The notes under the pieces are model-generated. The model saw nothing but the letters and a program-made list of their open reading frames with translations, was not told the DNA's origin and did not search any database. Below, in pieces: positions 54,356 to 64,000 of a DNA stretch of 64,000 nt (position 1 is the first letter of the stretch; each line of letters starts with the position of its first letter). A program made the translations under genes and the position numbers. Origin of the DNA: Fragum whitleyi (taxonomy: Eukaryota; Mollusca; Bivalvia; Cardiida; Cardiidae); NCBI GenBank assembly GCA_948146395.1, contig OX411544.1, forward strand, positions 51,833,933 through 51,897,932. The letters are read 5' to 3'.

Positions 54356-57236
54356 CCATGGACAGTCAAACTCCATTCAATAAATCAATCATTCTGATTG
54401 TCTGGTGAACTGGAATATTTCATTTTTATGCAAAGGGAGATAACTACCTTATAGTAACCGGATAAAGAAAGGCAGAGTTTCACTTCTTTTTCTCATGAAC
54501 AAATATGAACATATAGTCCAGTTTACAACAAAGATCTGGTATTATGATTTCACGATACGTGATGGGCATATTACATATGGATAATTTTTCTCCAAGAATC
54601 TAGGGGCCTAGCCCAAAATCTAGTGGCCATGGGCAACTCTGTCCCTGAAGGTCTTTTTCCCTGATACATCATTATTCATCATTATGTCATGTGAGTCATG
54701 TTATGTGATTTATAGAGAATCAATAAGAGTTGACTAGACAATCCTCCTAGAGACAGGACAGAATCAATAACAGGCCATTCCTCAGTTTATAAAGGTGTTG
54801 TGGTTCATCAACAGCCTTGCACTTACTGCACTACAGTATTTCCTCTATTAAGAGCGCATTCACTTATGGCAGGGTTAGACAATAAGCGGAGTCCGGGAGT
54901 CTAAGACTCCTCGTTTACCTGTTGGACTCCTTCCATTTGCAAGTAAGGAGTCCAATGGACTCCAAGGGTCATATGAGAATATTTTGAAAAAACAAAACAA
55001 ATGCAGAGAGCAGTGTTTTGATTAAAAACTTTTGCATTAAAATCAAAGGGCTGAAAGCATTGGATGCTCTTATTGTGAATCCATATTTAGTTTTAAAATA
55101 CACGTAAAACATTTTCTGGTTTAAAATACACGTAAAACATTTTCTGGTTTAAAAAAGAAAATCAGCTAGCAGTCTACAGAATAACATCAGACTGCACCTA
55201 TAGACAGGCTGATCTTTGTACATACCTTCTGCCGAAGCAGGAATATATCAGGTTCAGCATGGCAAGGGTTAAGGGATCAAGAAATGTAAAATCAAGTCTG
55301 TAATTGGAAGAATTATCCCACAAAATTACAAATTTCCTTATGTGAATCAATTTACTATAATCTTTGTGGTATTTTGAGAGGTAAAGCCATATTCTCACAT
55401 CTGTAAGCTTGTGGTTTGCTATTATTTGATTATACTGGTAATATGATATAGTTTTAAGTGAAAAATGCACTAAAACCCAGCCTTGATCCATAGGAATGGT
55501 TGTTAACTGTATTGCTCTGTTAACCCTCTCCTGTTCAGTCCCTGAATTTCTGATGTTTGTCTCAAACCATCTGGTTGATAATCACTGCAGGGTCGGAAAG
55601 GATATATTGGTACATGTATCATGTGAACTAGTGTTAGAAATACTAGAAAAAACATTTTAAACCTTTTCATGCTGAATATTATGTGCAGTCTGATGTTAGC
55701 CTTTACCACCTACCTTTCCCAACAAAGTCAGAAAAAATTTGATTTTTTATTTTCATAAGACATACTAGACTTGAGCTATAATGCATGACTAGTTCGTATA
55801 TATGAGATTATTGTACCACTATTGTTTAGTGTAACATCTCCTTCAATGTTTTGCAGACAACTACCTTCAGACATTGTATGGAACCCTTGTTGCTTGGCAA
55901 CAGGAAGAGGTATCATACGACGTAATGGCCATGTTAACCCTTTGATGTTTAATGTTAAAAAAACGTCATATTGAACTACCTGGTGGTGTTTTTGACCCAA
56001 ATTACACTGAAAAAATGTTTTCTGGTATTATGTCTTAGTGGTAGACAATGGTTGTATACTTTTTGAAAGAAATGACGTCAAATTTCATGACTACTATCTT
56101 CGTTTTATGTGACAACGTATCCTAATGCGATTCCACATTGATGTACTTGTACGGTTCGACAAAATATTTTGCATTAAATCTCTTTCTTGAAGATATAAGA
56201 TTGCATCTTTAACAAGAAAATTTTGATCAAATTTGTAAATACAAATATTTTATTCGAAAAATAATGTCTTTAGATAAAATTAAGCAAAAAGGAAGATTTT
56301 TGCTGAAATTGAATTTTACCACCGATGAAAAAAAACAATCAATAGAAATATTTAGGTACAGAGAGAAAGTACTTAATCCCCTCATAATATTCATTGCAAA
56401 ACGGCATTTTCATCTTCTTCAATTTTCTTAAATTAAACACTTAAAAGACATAAAATTTCTGTTATTTTGATATTCATCTGGCCATGGTTAACGTCATGAC
56501 GTCATTCTTTGTGACGTCATCAACACGACGTCATGGCAACATACTGGTTGATGTGAAAAATAAAAGCAGGAGAAAATAATGTACATGCATGTAAAATTTC
56601 GTTTCAATATCTTCATTAGTTTTCGAGATATAAAACCAGTCTCACTATTTCTTGGATGACCCTCGTAGCATGAGTGGCTCACGCTGTCGTTTTAAAACTG
56701 AAATACCATTAAGAGCAGCATTTTACCTTATTCAATCAAACAAAAGCAAATCTGTAAAATTGATAAAGGGTCAAAATGTAGCCTATTATAACATTATTAT
56801 AATAAATAAATAGAATATACGTATATGATTCAGCAGCTGTGACAGAAAATACATGTCGTGTCTTCAGTTAATTATTGAAATAAATTGGTCTCTTCATACC
56901 ATTGCACCAGTCTATAGAAGAAGATAACTGGCTTGCTGAGGGCATAATATTTTATTGTTATCTGATAACGATTGTCTCTTTCTGTCTTCGATTGGTTTGT
57001 TGAAAACAAAACTTAAAAAAGAAACTTTTAGAATATTTGACCCTCTAAAATTGTTTTAATAGGTTTAAGGTTTATTATGTTTATTGATGATTAAGTGCAA
57101 AACTATTGCATGTATCTAAATAAGTATAGATAAATAATAGATAGGAAGGTAATTTTACAACAGTGTTGCGCTAAGGACTGGAAATATTTCTTATTCATAC
57201 AATTGTATTTCAGGTTATGAATAAAAAAATTCAAGG
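54356..57236. other. No gene recognised
   Basis: Contains a 28-bp unit repeated twice (TTTAAAATACACGTAAAACA and on, 55090-55149), a CAGACTGCACCTATAGACAGG stem near 55190, TTAACCCTT motifs common in these repeats, and two perfect TGACGTCA palindromes at 56497 and 56512. No exon found. Confidence 0.4.
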
Positions 57237-57303
57237 GTTCGGTGCAAGACTGCAGTAAGTGTATATACAATGTATATACACTTACTACAGTCTTGCACCG
57301 AAC
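57237..57303. repeat. 67-bp near-perfect palindrome
   Basis: GTTCGGTGCAAGACTG at one end and CAGTCTTGCACCGAAC at the other, with AGTAAGTGTATATAC and GTATATACACTTACT inside. A single-base asymmetry (C versus A) breaks the symmetry. Confidence 0.85.
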
Positions 57304-59712
57304 TCCAGAATGTGTGAACTGAATGTTAAATAAAAACAATGCAACTCTATAAAACTTGGACTATTTTTGGTGAACGAACGTCGTTCACCAGTGTTATATA
57401 CCATGTCAGGAAAATCCTGTAGGATGTTAATACATTTGAAATAAAGTAGCGCCTCTTAAAATTCAATTTAGTATCTTTCAATATTTTTCTCCGCAAAATC
57501 ACTGTTTTTTTCTTTAAAAGCGTGCTACTAGTATTCTTTATCAAGTGAAAATAATGAAAATTTGCCTCGAAAAACACAAAATGATCTTGCAATGTTTATC
57601 AAGGGAATTTTTGATCGGCGTAAGCTTGTCGAGAGTTTAAAGCAAAAACAAAGTTTGTGTCTAGACACCGTAGAGACAGATACTTTGTTTTTGACCCAAG
57701 CCTTCGCTGGTGCAACTTGTAGTAATTAGCCGGAAATACGTGTTTATTTAGGTCATGTCCTCTTGAACTTACATTCGGCAATACTCGGGCGATCTCCGAC
57801 GGCTCCGATTTAAATGTAGGTCAGAGGAATCGGCCGAGTTGAGACGAATGACACATCAAGACACCTTGTGTCATTAGAAACGGTAACGCGGTTTTACATA
57901 ACTTTTCAACTAGCGACAGTCAGTCTCGAGACGGGTTTTAAGAATGATTCGACATGTGTTTTACATGTACAACCTTTCTTGTACTTTTATTTGAATAGGG
58001 ATGAACGCCGCTATTAAGATTTTTCTGTAAAATTGTGTTGGCTGAAGTAGGGCTTGTAAGGATACACTCGAATATTCGGCGAACTTATTCCCAGCGAAAA
58101 CGTTTCGTATTCGTCTGTCTCAGAAGCGAATATTGCCGAATACCAAATGCGACAGGCACGGAAGATATTTCATTGGGGCCATTCTACTTTGCATTTTTTC
58201 AATCTGTTAAACCATATCAATTCAAAATTCTATTTGAAAATTAAACAAATGATAGCTAAATATTCAACCCTAGATACCACTCCAATTGACGAGTAGATAT
58301 TGCCGTGGTCAAGGGGGGACCAGATCCGTCATGCACTTGTTTACAATTCGACAGGCGGGTTTAGTTGTTAAATTATTCTGGAAAAGTCATTGCGTTTTTT
58401 ACAGAAATCATAAAAATCTAAATCGACGAATAAAAACTGGCTCCATCCTTCCCAAAATACGTTTAGAATTGGTTGACTACAGTTTAAGTAAAAACAAGCT
58501 CCGAGCAGAAAGTCTAATATCAGCCGCAATACTGTATAAGATACTGATAGTGAGTGATTTTACAAGCATCCAAACTCTTGAAGGTAAACAATAGGTTCTC
58601 GTGCAAAAAATAAACCGACAATTGTAGGGATTCTCAACTCTTTTTGGAAAGAAAGTCGGAAGGAAAAAAACATTGTATTGTACTTAAACATAGTCATAGA
58701 CAATGTCTGACATAGTCATGCAATTATTACATCCCTTTAAAAAATACATGTAAACTTCTTAAATAAGATTCTTATTCGCTTTTGATGTAGAAATTACGTT
58801 ACAAAAATAATGTTTATAAAGACTTATAGTATGCAATTTACTATGGAGCAATTGTTTGATATAAAAAGTTATACTTAACTTTCTAAACCTTAAACAGAAA
58901 TTATCTATGAATTATACTAATAGAGCACTAGACCTCCTTTAACCTATACCTAAATATTTCTCATCCTGCAGTGTTATAAAATCGAATAACGACATAAGTG
59001 TCAACCACGGAAGTGGTTATGGCTTCAAATATGTTAAAAACTAATCTCTCAGGTTATGGTTCAAAATACTATTAATAAGTTAACAAATCATAACTTTAAA
59101 CAATGAGTACAGTTCAGGACTGACTGATATTCATAGGTGTTTCTTTGGTTGGTACTCAAAGACCTTTTCATCCTCTGAGAAGAAACAAAAAATAGATAAA
59201 AAACTTAAAACAAATACAACAAATTTACTTGAAATAAGCTTAAACATGATAACAATTACTTTTGTAAAAACAAACACCATTGGATATAGGTTGAAGACAG
59301 TTTTAGATAGGATTAAATCGTTTTCTCCATTTATGTTTAATTAATAAATGTACCTATTTCAAGTGTGTAAAAGAATTTTTCACAGAGTAACATCTCATAT
59401 TCTAACAAATATTTTTCTAACAAGATTTTCCTCTCTTTCCCTTTCTTTGAATTGGCAGTGAAATTTCCGAATAACAGAAATTTTGTCGAGACAATTCTGC
59501 CCACTTTTTTTTACATTCGTAATTTCTCTTTTCTAATTGAATTCAATATATCACTCTAGAATGCCATCAGGTTCGTTCACCATCAGTACTTTCAGTGCTT
59601 TGATTAATTCTGGCATATTTAGGTTAATTGTTTGTGCCCATGTGAATTAATTGTTACCTTTACCTTTGATTCTTAATTTCTATATTTTCTTACCTAATAA
59701 TCACTAGCCATT
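57304..59712. other. No gene recognised
   Basis: Includes the GTGTCTAGACACCGTAGAGA palindrome (57652) and a weak hAT-like candidate (TAGGGCTTG near 58048, CAACCCTAG near 58265) with no matching duplication. Open frames near 58035-58594 show no domain or splice support. Confidence 0.4.
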
Positions 59713-59938
59713 AACCCTTTCCTGTTTTACAAAATTTTGACCTGTCCAAATTCAAAGGTTTTCCAGAAGAAAATTATAGTGCATTTAATTTGAAAAATAA
59801 CCATTCTGTAGGGTAGAAAATAGTGTGGAAAAAGAAGAAATTGCTTGTCAGAAGCAATTTCTTCTTTTTTCACAATGTTTTCTAAATCATAGAATGACAG
59901 GCACATGAAAAACAGGGATTAAACAGCAAAGAGTTAAA
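59713..59938. mobile_element. Snapback MITE with TTAACCCTTT ends
   Basis: Ends TTAACCCTTTCCTGTTT and AAACAGGGATTAAAC...GAGTTAA. A central hairpin AAAGAAGAAATTGCTT/AAGCAATTTCTTCTTT lies at 59831-59869. Confidence 0.55.
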
Positions 59939-59944
59939 AAGCAA

Positions 59945-60465
59945 AAGTATAGCGTAGTTGGTAACATGTTGGACTGTAAATTTTGGGGTCCTGATTTAAA
60001 TCCCATGTTTCTGCAAATATCTTTTTCAAAACTTATTTTCAACAAATTGTTGTTTACCTTTGTGGGAAAAGCAGCTGGAAGTTCAAATGGATGTGAAGGT
60101 AAAACATGTGTGGGAAATAACTGGAATACATTGTTAGGTGCTTCAACCACCACAAGGCCACCACCATAGCGTAGTTAGTTAGATATAAGACTTCCAATCT
60201 GGAAGTCATGGGTTCGATCCCTGGTGGCAGCAAATATCCTTTCCGACGTTAGTCTCTCACCAATGGGGAGATAATCGTAAACCTATGTGAGATAGTAGTC
60301 GGAGGCTAGGAAAGGGTGAAATGGTAGTACAGGTGAAAGAAATACCAGGAATCCATTGTTAGGTGCTCTGACCGCCGCGATATAACTGCGAAATTGTTGA
60401 AAGCGGCGTAAAACCCATTCAAACAAACAAATCAACCACCACAATATTGAAATTAGGTCAACTGC
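59945..60465 (+). mobile_element. Old SINE family 1 copy hosting a younger one
   Basis: Diverged tRNA-like head (AGCGTAGTTGGTAACATGTT, GGTCCTGATTTAAATCCC) and body (ACATTGTTAGGTGCTTCAAC), with the tail displaced to 60432-60465 by the insertion at 60156-60431. Confidence 0.6.
60156..60431 (+). mobile_element. SINE family 1, full length with 13-bp duplication
   Basis: Head GGCCACCACCATAGCGTAGT and ATGGGTTCGATCCCTGGTGG, body CCTATGTGAGATAGTAGTCG, ATCCATTGTTAGGTGCTCTG and GAAAGCGGCGTAAAACCC, tail CAAACAAACAAA. Perfect duplication TCAACCACCACAA at 60143-60155 and 60432-60444. Confidence 0.9.
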
Positions 60466-60834
60466 CCCTTTCATATATTAACACTCATAAATGCATACCG
60501 GTAATAGTATGTTAAGGAACTTCTCTATAGAAAGCATTATTTTATATTGGAAAAATTTCTTTATCTTTCTCTCAATTTTCTTTTTGTATTAAAGTTTTAT
60601 TGTCTTCTAATGGTTTAAAAGCAGTTAAAAGCTACTATTTCAGTTTTCTGTTTTATGATCGATGGAAGTAAGGTATTTGTTGACTTGTGATAAAACATGG
60701 CATATTAATAATTCAGTTGTAAAAGCTGGAACATCATAAACCATGTTAATATAACTCAAATATTTTATGCAGTATTGCGTCTCAACCCTTTGCATGCTGT
60801 TTATGACATTTTTCTGCTGTGCACAAAGCTTTGG

Positions 60835-60980
60835 CTGAGTCAGTAGAGACTAAGATCAGCCTACACAGACATGGCCATTCTAGATTCAGAAAATTAGTAA
60901 AGTGTGAAGATTTTGACCCTATCATGGTTGACATTCTACCGACTACCTAGAGGGGCCCATTTTGCATGACAGGTCACAGT
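60835..60980. mobile_element. Fragment of TGTGACCC-type MITE
   Basis: GACTAAGATCAGCCTACACA, then TCAGAAAATTAGTAAAGTGT, then GGCCCATTTTGCATGACAGG-TCACA. One end preserved. Confidence 0.55.
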
Positions 60981-61917
60981 GTTGATATGTTGTTGATTCA
61001 TTTCAGGGGTGATAATTCCTGACAGTGGTGTTTGATTGCTTCATTCAGGTTTTCTGAAGGTAAGATCTTATTACCTCCCTTCCACATTTTTTAAAATTTT
61101 GTTTCAAATAATTTTTAAGGACATTTAAATTAGTATGTGTTAAGTTTTAATTCACAAAAAATATGTAGAAAGAAGGCAGAGTAGACCAAGATCAGACTGC
61201 ACAAATGTGCAGGCTGATCTTAGTCTATGCTGTCACCAAAAGCAATTTTTACATAGTGAGGAAAATGTTGTGAAAAGTAAAGAAATTGCTTCATATTTCA
61301 TAAAAAAAAAATATGAAAAATACAGATTTCATCATATTTAATTCAATGTTTATTTACTCTGTTCCCCTGAGAATAATTTTGTGATATTGTGTCATCAAAT
61401 TTAGTTTGTTTGTACAGTAAGTAATTTGATTTAGGACCATTTCAAAATTTTGTTATGGTGTAATTGGTGGATAGTCACTTACAATATTTTGCAATTTTAA
61501 GGTAAATGATGGGTTTATTTCACTGGATTGGTCATAGGAATAATGGATCTATAAGGGATAAACCTTGTGAATCAGTGATTTTTATTGGAAAATACTCAGT
61601 TGCTATGGTTTCAGATATTTGTATATTTCAACTAGGAAGGATAGTTTGAGGTTAGGTGTAAGGATAGGTTAAGTTCTGTCTCCCATTAACTAGTGGTTTG
61701 GGATAAATTGTTAAACGTGATTAAACACTGGTGATTTAATTGTATGTGTTTCTTTTAAAAAATATTAATTGATCAGAGGATTTTTTCTGAGCTCTAAGGT
61801 AATGATAAACAATGTATTTTTCTCTACTCTTGCTGCTCCTTACTTTTAAGTTATTTAATTTATTTAATTAACTCAATCAATGTTTTAGATAAAACTACTT
61901 TTAGCTTGGTTGTTTTC
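60981..61917. other. No gene recognised; one stem at 61180
   Basis: AGACCAAGATCAGACTGCAC pairs with GTGCAGGCTGATCTTAGTCT (about 61180-61233), the stem type seen inside several MITE families. Otherwise nothing. Confidence 0.45.
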
Positions 61918-62332
61918 TAGTGTTGGGCAATTGGTTTCAAATCACTATCGAAAATCAGTTTTTAGTTGGAAGATTAAATCAACTAATGATCCATTGTACA
62001 ATTAATCGTTTTCTTAATACAGCACTGCCAGTATCAACCTGTGAAAGTTAAGTTAAAACTCATTACTCTTTCATAAGACTCTTTCTGCAGATTTTTCTAT
62101 CAACTACATGTCTCAGTGTGAAACAGTTGTAACTGCCTATAATCATATAGGCAATTACAACTGTTTCACACTGAGCCTTCAAACTGATGTCAATTTCAAA
62201 AACATTACATAGTGGCTGTCATTGATGTGCTAGGACTGATTAATTGATTATGATATTTATTTGTCAATTATCACAATGGGAAGCAAAAACTAACTGTTTA
62301 TTCATTATTATCGATTAATCTGCCCATCACTA
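61918..62332. mobile_element. hAT-like MITE, second copy
   Basis: Ends TAGTGTTGGGCA and TGCCCATCACTA, with flanks TTGTTTTC and CTGTTTAC (6 of 8 match, a decayed 8-bp duplication). The central hairpin GAAACAGTTGTAACTGCC/GGCAATTACAACTGTTTC is better preserved than in the first copy. Confidence 0.75.
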
Positions 62333-62399
62333 CTGTTTACTCCGACTACTGTTTTAGGAGAAAACCTGGGGTATTGTCATCACCTTGATGTTGTTTGTG

Positions 62400-62638
62400 T
62401 GGGTGTTGGTGTTGTTGTTGGGGTTGGCATTGTATCAGCAACTTTTTTTACCAAGCTAAGAACATGGCATTTGTCTTCTGCCAATGGATGGCTAATTTTA
62501 AACCTGATTGGGATTAGCATTTTGAGGCTTGTTATGGATGTAGTGGTATATATGGTTAGGTGCTATAGCTGCTCATTGCTATGATATGACTTAAACATTT
62601 TCAAAAGTTGGGGTAAACCCAATTCAAACAAACCAACT
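62400..62638 (+). mobile_element. Degenerate SINE family 1 copy
   Basis: Weak match to the body (GTGGTATATATGGTTAGGTG) and a clearer tail, GTAAACCCAATTCAAACAAA. Confidence 0.4.
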
Positions 62639-63182
62639 AAGGACTTCTGCAGAGTCGTGTAAATTCAATGCCCAACATGGGCTTTTCTACAGGCAGACAA
62701 GTACATTTTTCAAGCCAAGTTGTCCATGAACAAGTTAATACATCTTAACAATTGGAAAAAATCTTTGAATGGTTCAAAATTAATATCATAGATATTTTAA
62801 TCTTATGTTAAAATCGAAGGGTAGATAATGTTGTTGTTACAGAAGAAAATGCTGGGTCCTGGACAAGTGGAAAGTTTTAAGTCTCCTTGTCCAGGGACAA
62901 GTGGGAATAACCAGTATTTCTCCCCCTTCATTTCTGACAACAATATTTCATTGCAGTAATTTGAAATTTGACCTCTATCTGTAACTTTCTATTTTGATGG
63001 GAGTCTGTCTGTATATATGCTGTTTAAAATTATGATGATTACAATGAAAATTGTATAAAAGCACTCCAGGAAGTAGTCTAATTGGGACAGAATTTCCATA
63101 ACATAGTAAACCCTTGTCATGCTGAATAAAAATCTAGGTAAACTTATAAAATCATAGTGCTAGAAGCAATGGATGCACCATT

Positions 63183-63256
63183 TTGATGGCTCAGTGTGAA
63201 ACAGTTGTAGCTGCCTATATGTGTATAGGCAGTTACAACTGTTTCGCACAGAGCCA
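63183..63256. repeat. Solitary hairpin matching the hAT-like MITE centre
   Basis: ATGGCTCAGTGTGAAACAGT, then TGTAGCTGCCTATA, mirrored by TATAGGCAGTTACAACTG and TTTCGCACAGAGCCAT. Flanking hAT-like ends are absent here. Confidence 0.75.
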
Positions 63257-63339
63257 TTGATTTGTGAGTCTGTATTTATTTTGAAAATATGATTTTTTGC
63301 TGGGCTGTTTTCGGAGAATACCCAATGCATTGCTTTAGC

Positions 63340-64000
63340 CTTAAATTGTCGTCGTCATGCGAAAACTTTGACCTCCTAAACTATCAGGCCAATCAAGCTG
63401 AAACTTGGCAGGGATGTTCCTTGGGTGAAGGTCTTCAAAAATTGTTATAAGAATTAAATTCATCATAAACTCTAGTTACCATGGTAACGGAAAATCTGAA
63501 AAATGGCCGAAAATGGCTGAAAATATTAGAAAAAAATTCTTCTCCTCCTAAACTATTGGGCCAATCAAGCTGAAACTTGGCTGGGATGTTCCTTGGGTGA
63601 AGCTCTTTAAAAGTTGTTATACGAATTTAATTTCATCAAAAACTCTGGTTGCTATTGTTACATAATAGTTGAAAATGGCCGAAATTCTTAGAAAAAATCT
63701 TCTTCTCCTAAACAACTGGGCCAATCAAGCTGAAACTTGGCAGGGATGTTCCTTGGGTGAAGGTCTTCAAAAGTTATTAAAAGAATTTAATTTCGTCAAA
63801 AACTCTAGTTTCCATGGTAATGGAAAGTCTGAAAAATGGCTGAAAATATTAGAAAAAATTCTTCTCCTCCTTAACTATTGGGCCAATCAAGCTGAAACTT
63901 GGCAGGGATGTTCCTTGGGTGAAGGTCTTCAAAAGTTGTTAAAAGAATTTAATTTCATCAAAAGCTCTAGTTTCCATAGTAACGGAAAGTCTTAAAAATG
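63340..64000 (+). repeat. Tandem array of ~160-172-bp units, runs off the window
   Basis: GCCAATCAAGCTGAAACTTG recurs at 63388, 63560, 63720 and 63882 (spacings 172, 160, 162). Each unit also has GGGATGTTCCTTGGGTGAAG and AAAACTCTAGTTTCCATGGT. The 108-codon frame at 63669-63995 exists because the last spacing is a multiple of three; it is not a gene. Confidence 0.85.

Noticed and set aside
58035..58272. hAT-like element (TAGGGCTTG ... CAACCCTAG)
   Set aside because: Ends are only weakly inverted and the flanking 8-mers do not match.
63669..63995. 108-codon open frame with repeated peptide LLNNWANQAETWQGCSLG
   Set aside because: It runs over a tandem DNA repeat whose last spacing is 162 bp; no start context, splice sites or recognisable domain.

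Overview
The window is AT-rich, intron-rich eukaryotic DNA that is almost entirely dispersed repeats. I read it as a bivalve mollusc, possibly a venerid-type clam. The reasons are tRNA-headed SINEs with the molluscan-style tail (GCGGCGTAAAAC... ending in CAAACAAACAAA), pearl-like elements (arrays of ~155-175 bp units beside a GGAC-type microsatellite), and numerous small palindromic MITEs. No bacterial-style operon, CRISPR array or viral gene is visible.

The one host gene I can model with confidence lies on the minus strand, 25840 down to 15783. It is a Dispatched/Patched-domain (RND permease, sterol-sensing-domain) membrane protein. Five consecutive coding exons join in frame with canonical GT/AG sites and give 850 residues: TM1, the first large extracellular loop, the TM2-6 sterol-sensing block, a long Ser/Asn-rich cytoplasmic loop, TM7 and most of the second extracellular loop. 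The exons for TM8-12 were not found. Two isolated exon candidates, also minus strand, are at 5384-5636 and 37559-37642; I cannot name their genes.

Non-LTR retrotransposons: a nearly full-length CR1/jockey-like element (+, about 38080-41335) has endonuclease and reverse-transcriptase motifs broken by three frameshifts. A 5'-truncated LINE (-, about 5969-8165) has a YADD reverse transcriptase and stop codons. A 3' LINE tail ending in TATTG repeats (26900-27203) sits inside a pearl-like element. Several SINE families are present, three copies with clear target-site duplications, and twice one SINE lies inside another.

DNA elements: at least ten families of terminal-inverted-repeat or snapback MITEs, several with diagnostic duplications (TA, TTAA, 8 bp). 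The most striking is a 1.3-kb foldback at 48935-50243, with two ~560-bp arms about 96% identical, a ~176-bp spacer and an 8-bp duplication. A ~315-bp composite element occurs four times; the fourth copy is split by a 1.03-kb insertion, and the other three act as its empty sites. MITEs lie 13 to ~55 bp from the splice sites of three of the five Dispatched-like exons.

Layout: 0-5 kb MITEs and a pearl-like array; 5-8.5 kb orphan exon and LINE; 9-15 kb MITEs; 15.5-26 kb the Dispatched-like gene with MITE-filled introns; 26-37 kb pearl-like elements, microsatellites, SINEs and MITEs; 38-41.3 kb CR1-like element; 41.5-47.4 kb tandem-unit elements and nested SINEs; 48.9-50.2 kb foldback; 51-52 kb 161-bp array; 53.9-63.3 kb hAT-like MITEs and nested SINEs; 63.3 kb to the end, a ~160-bp unit array running out of the window.
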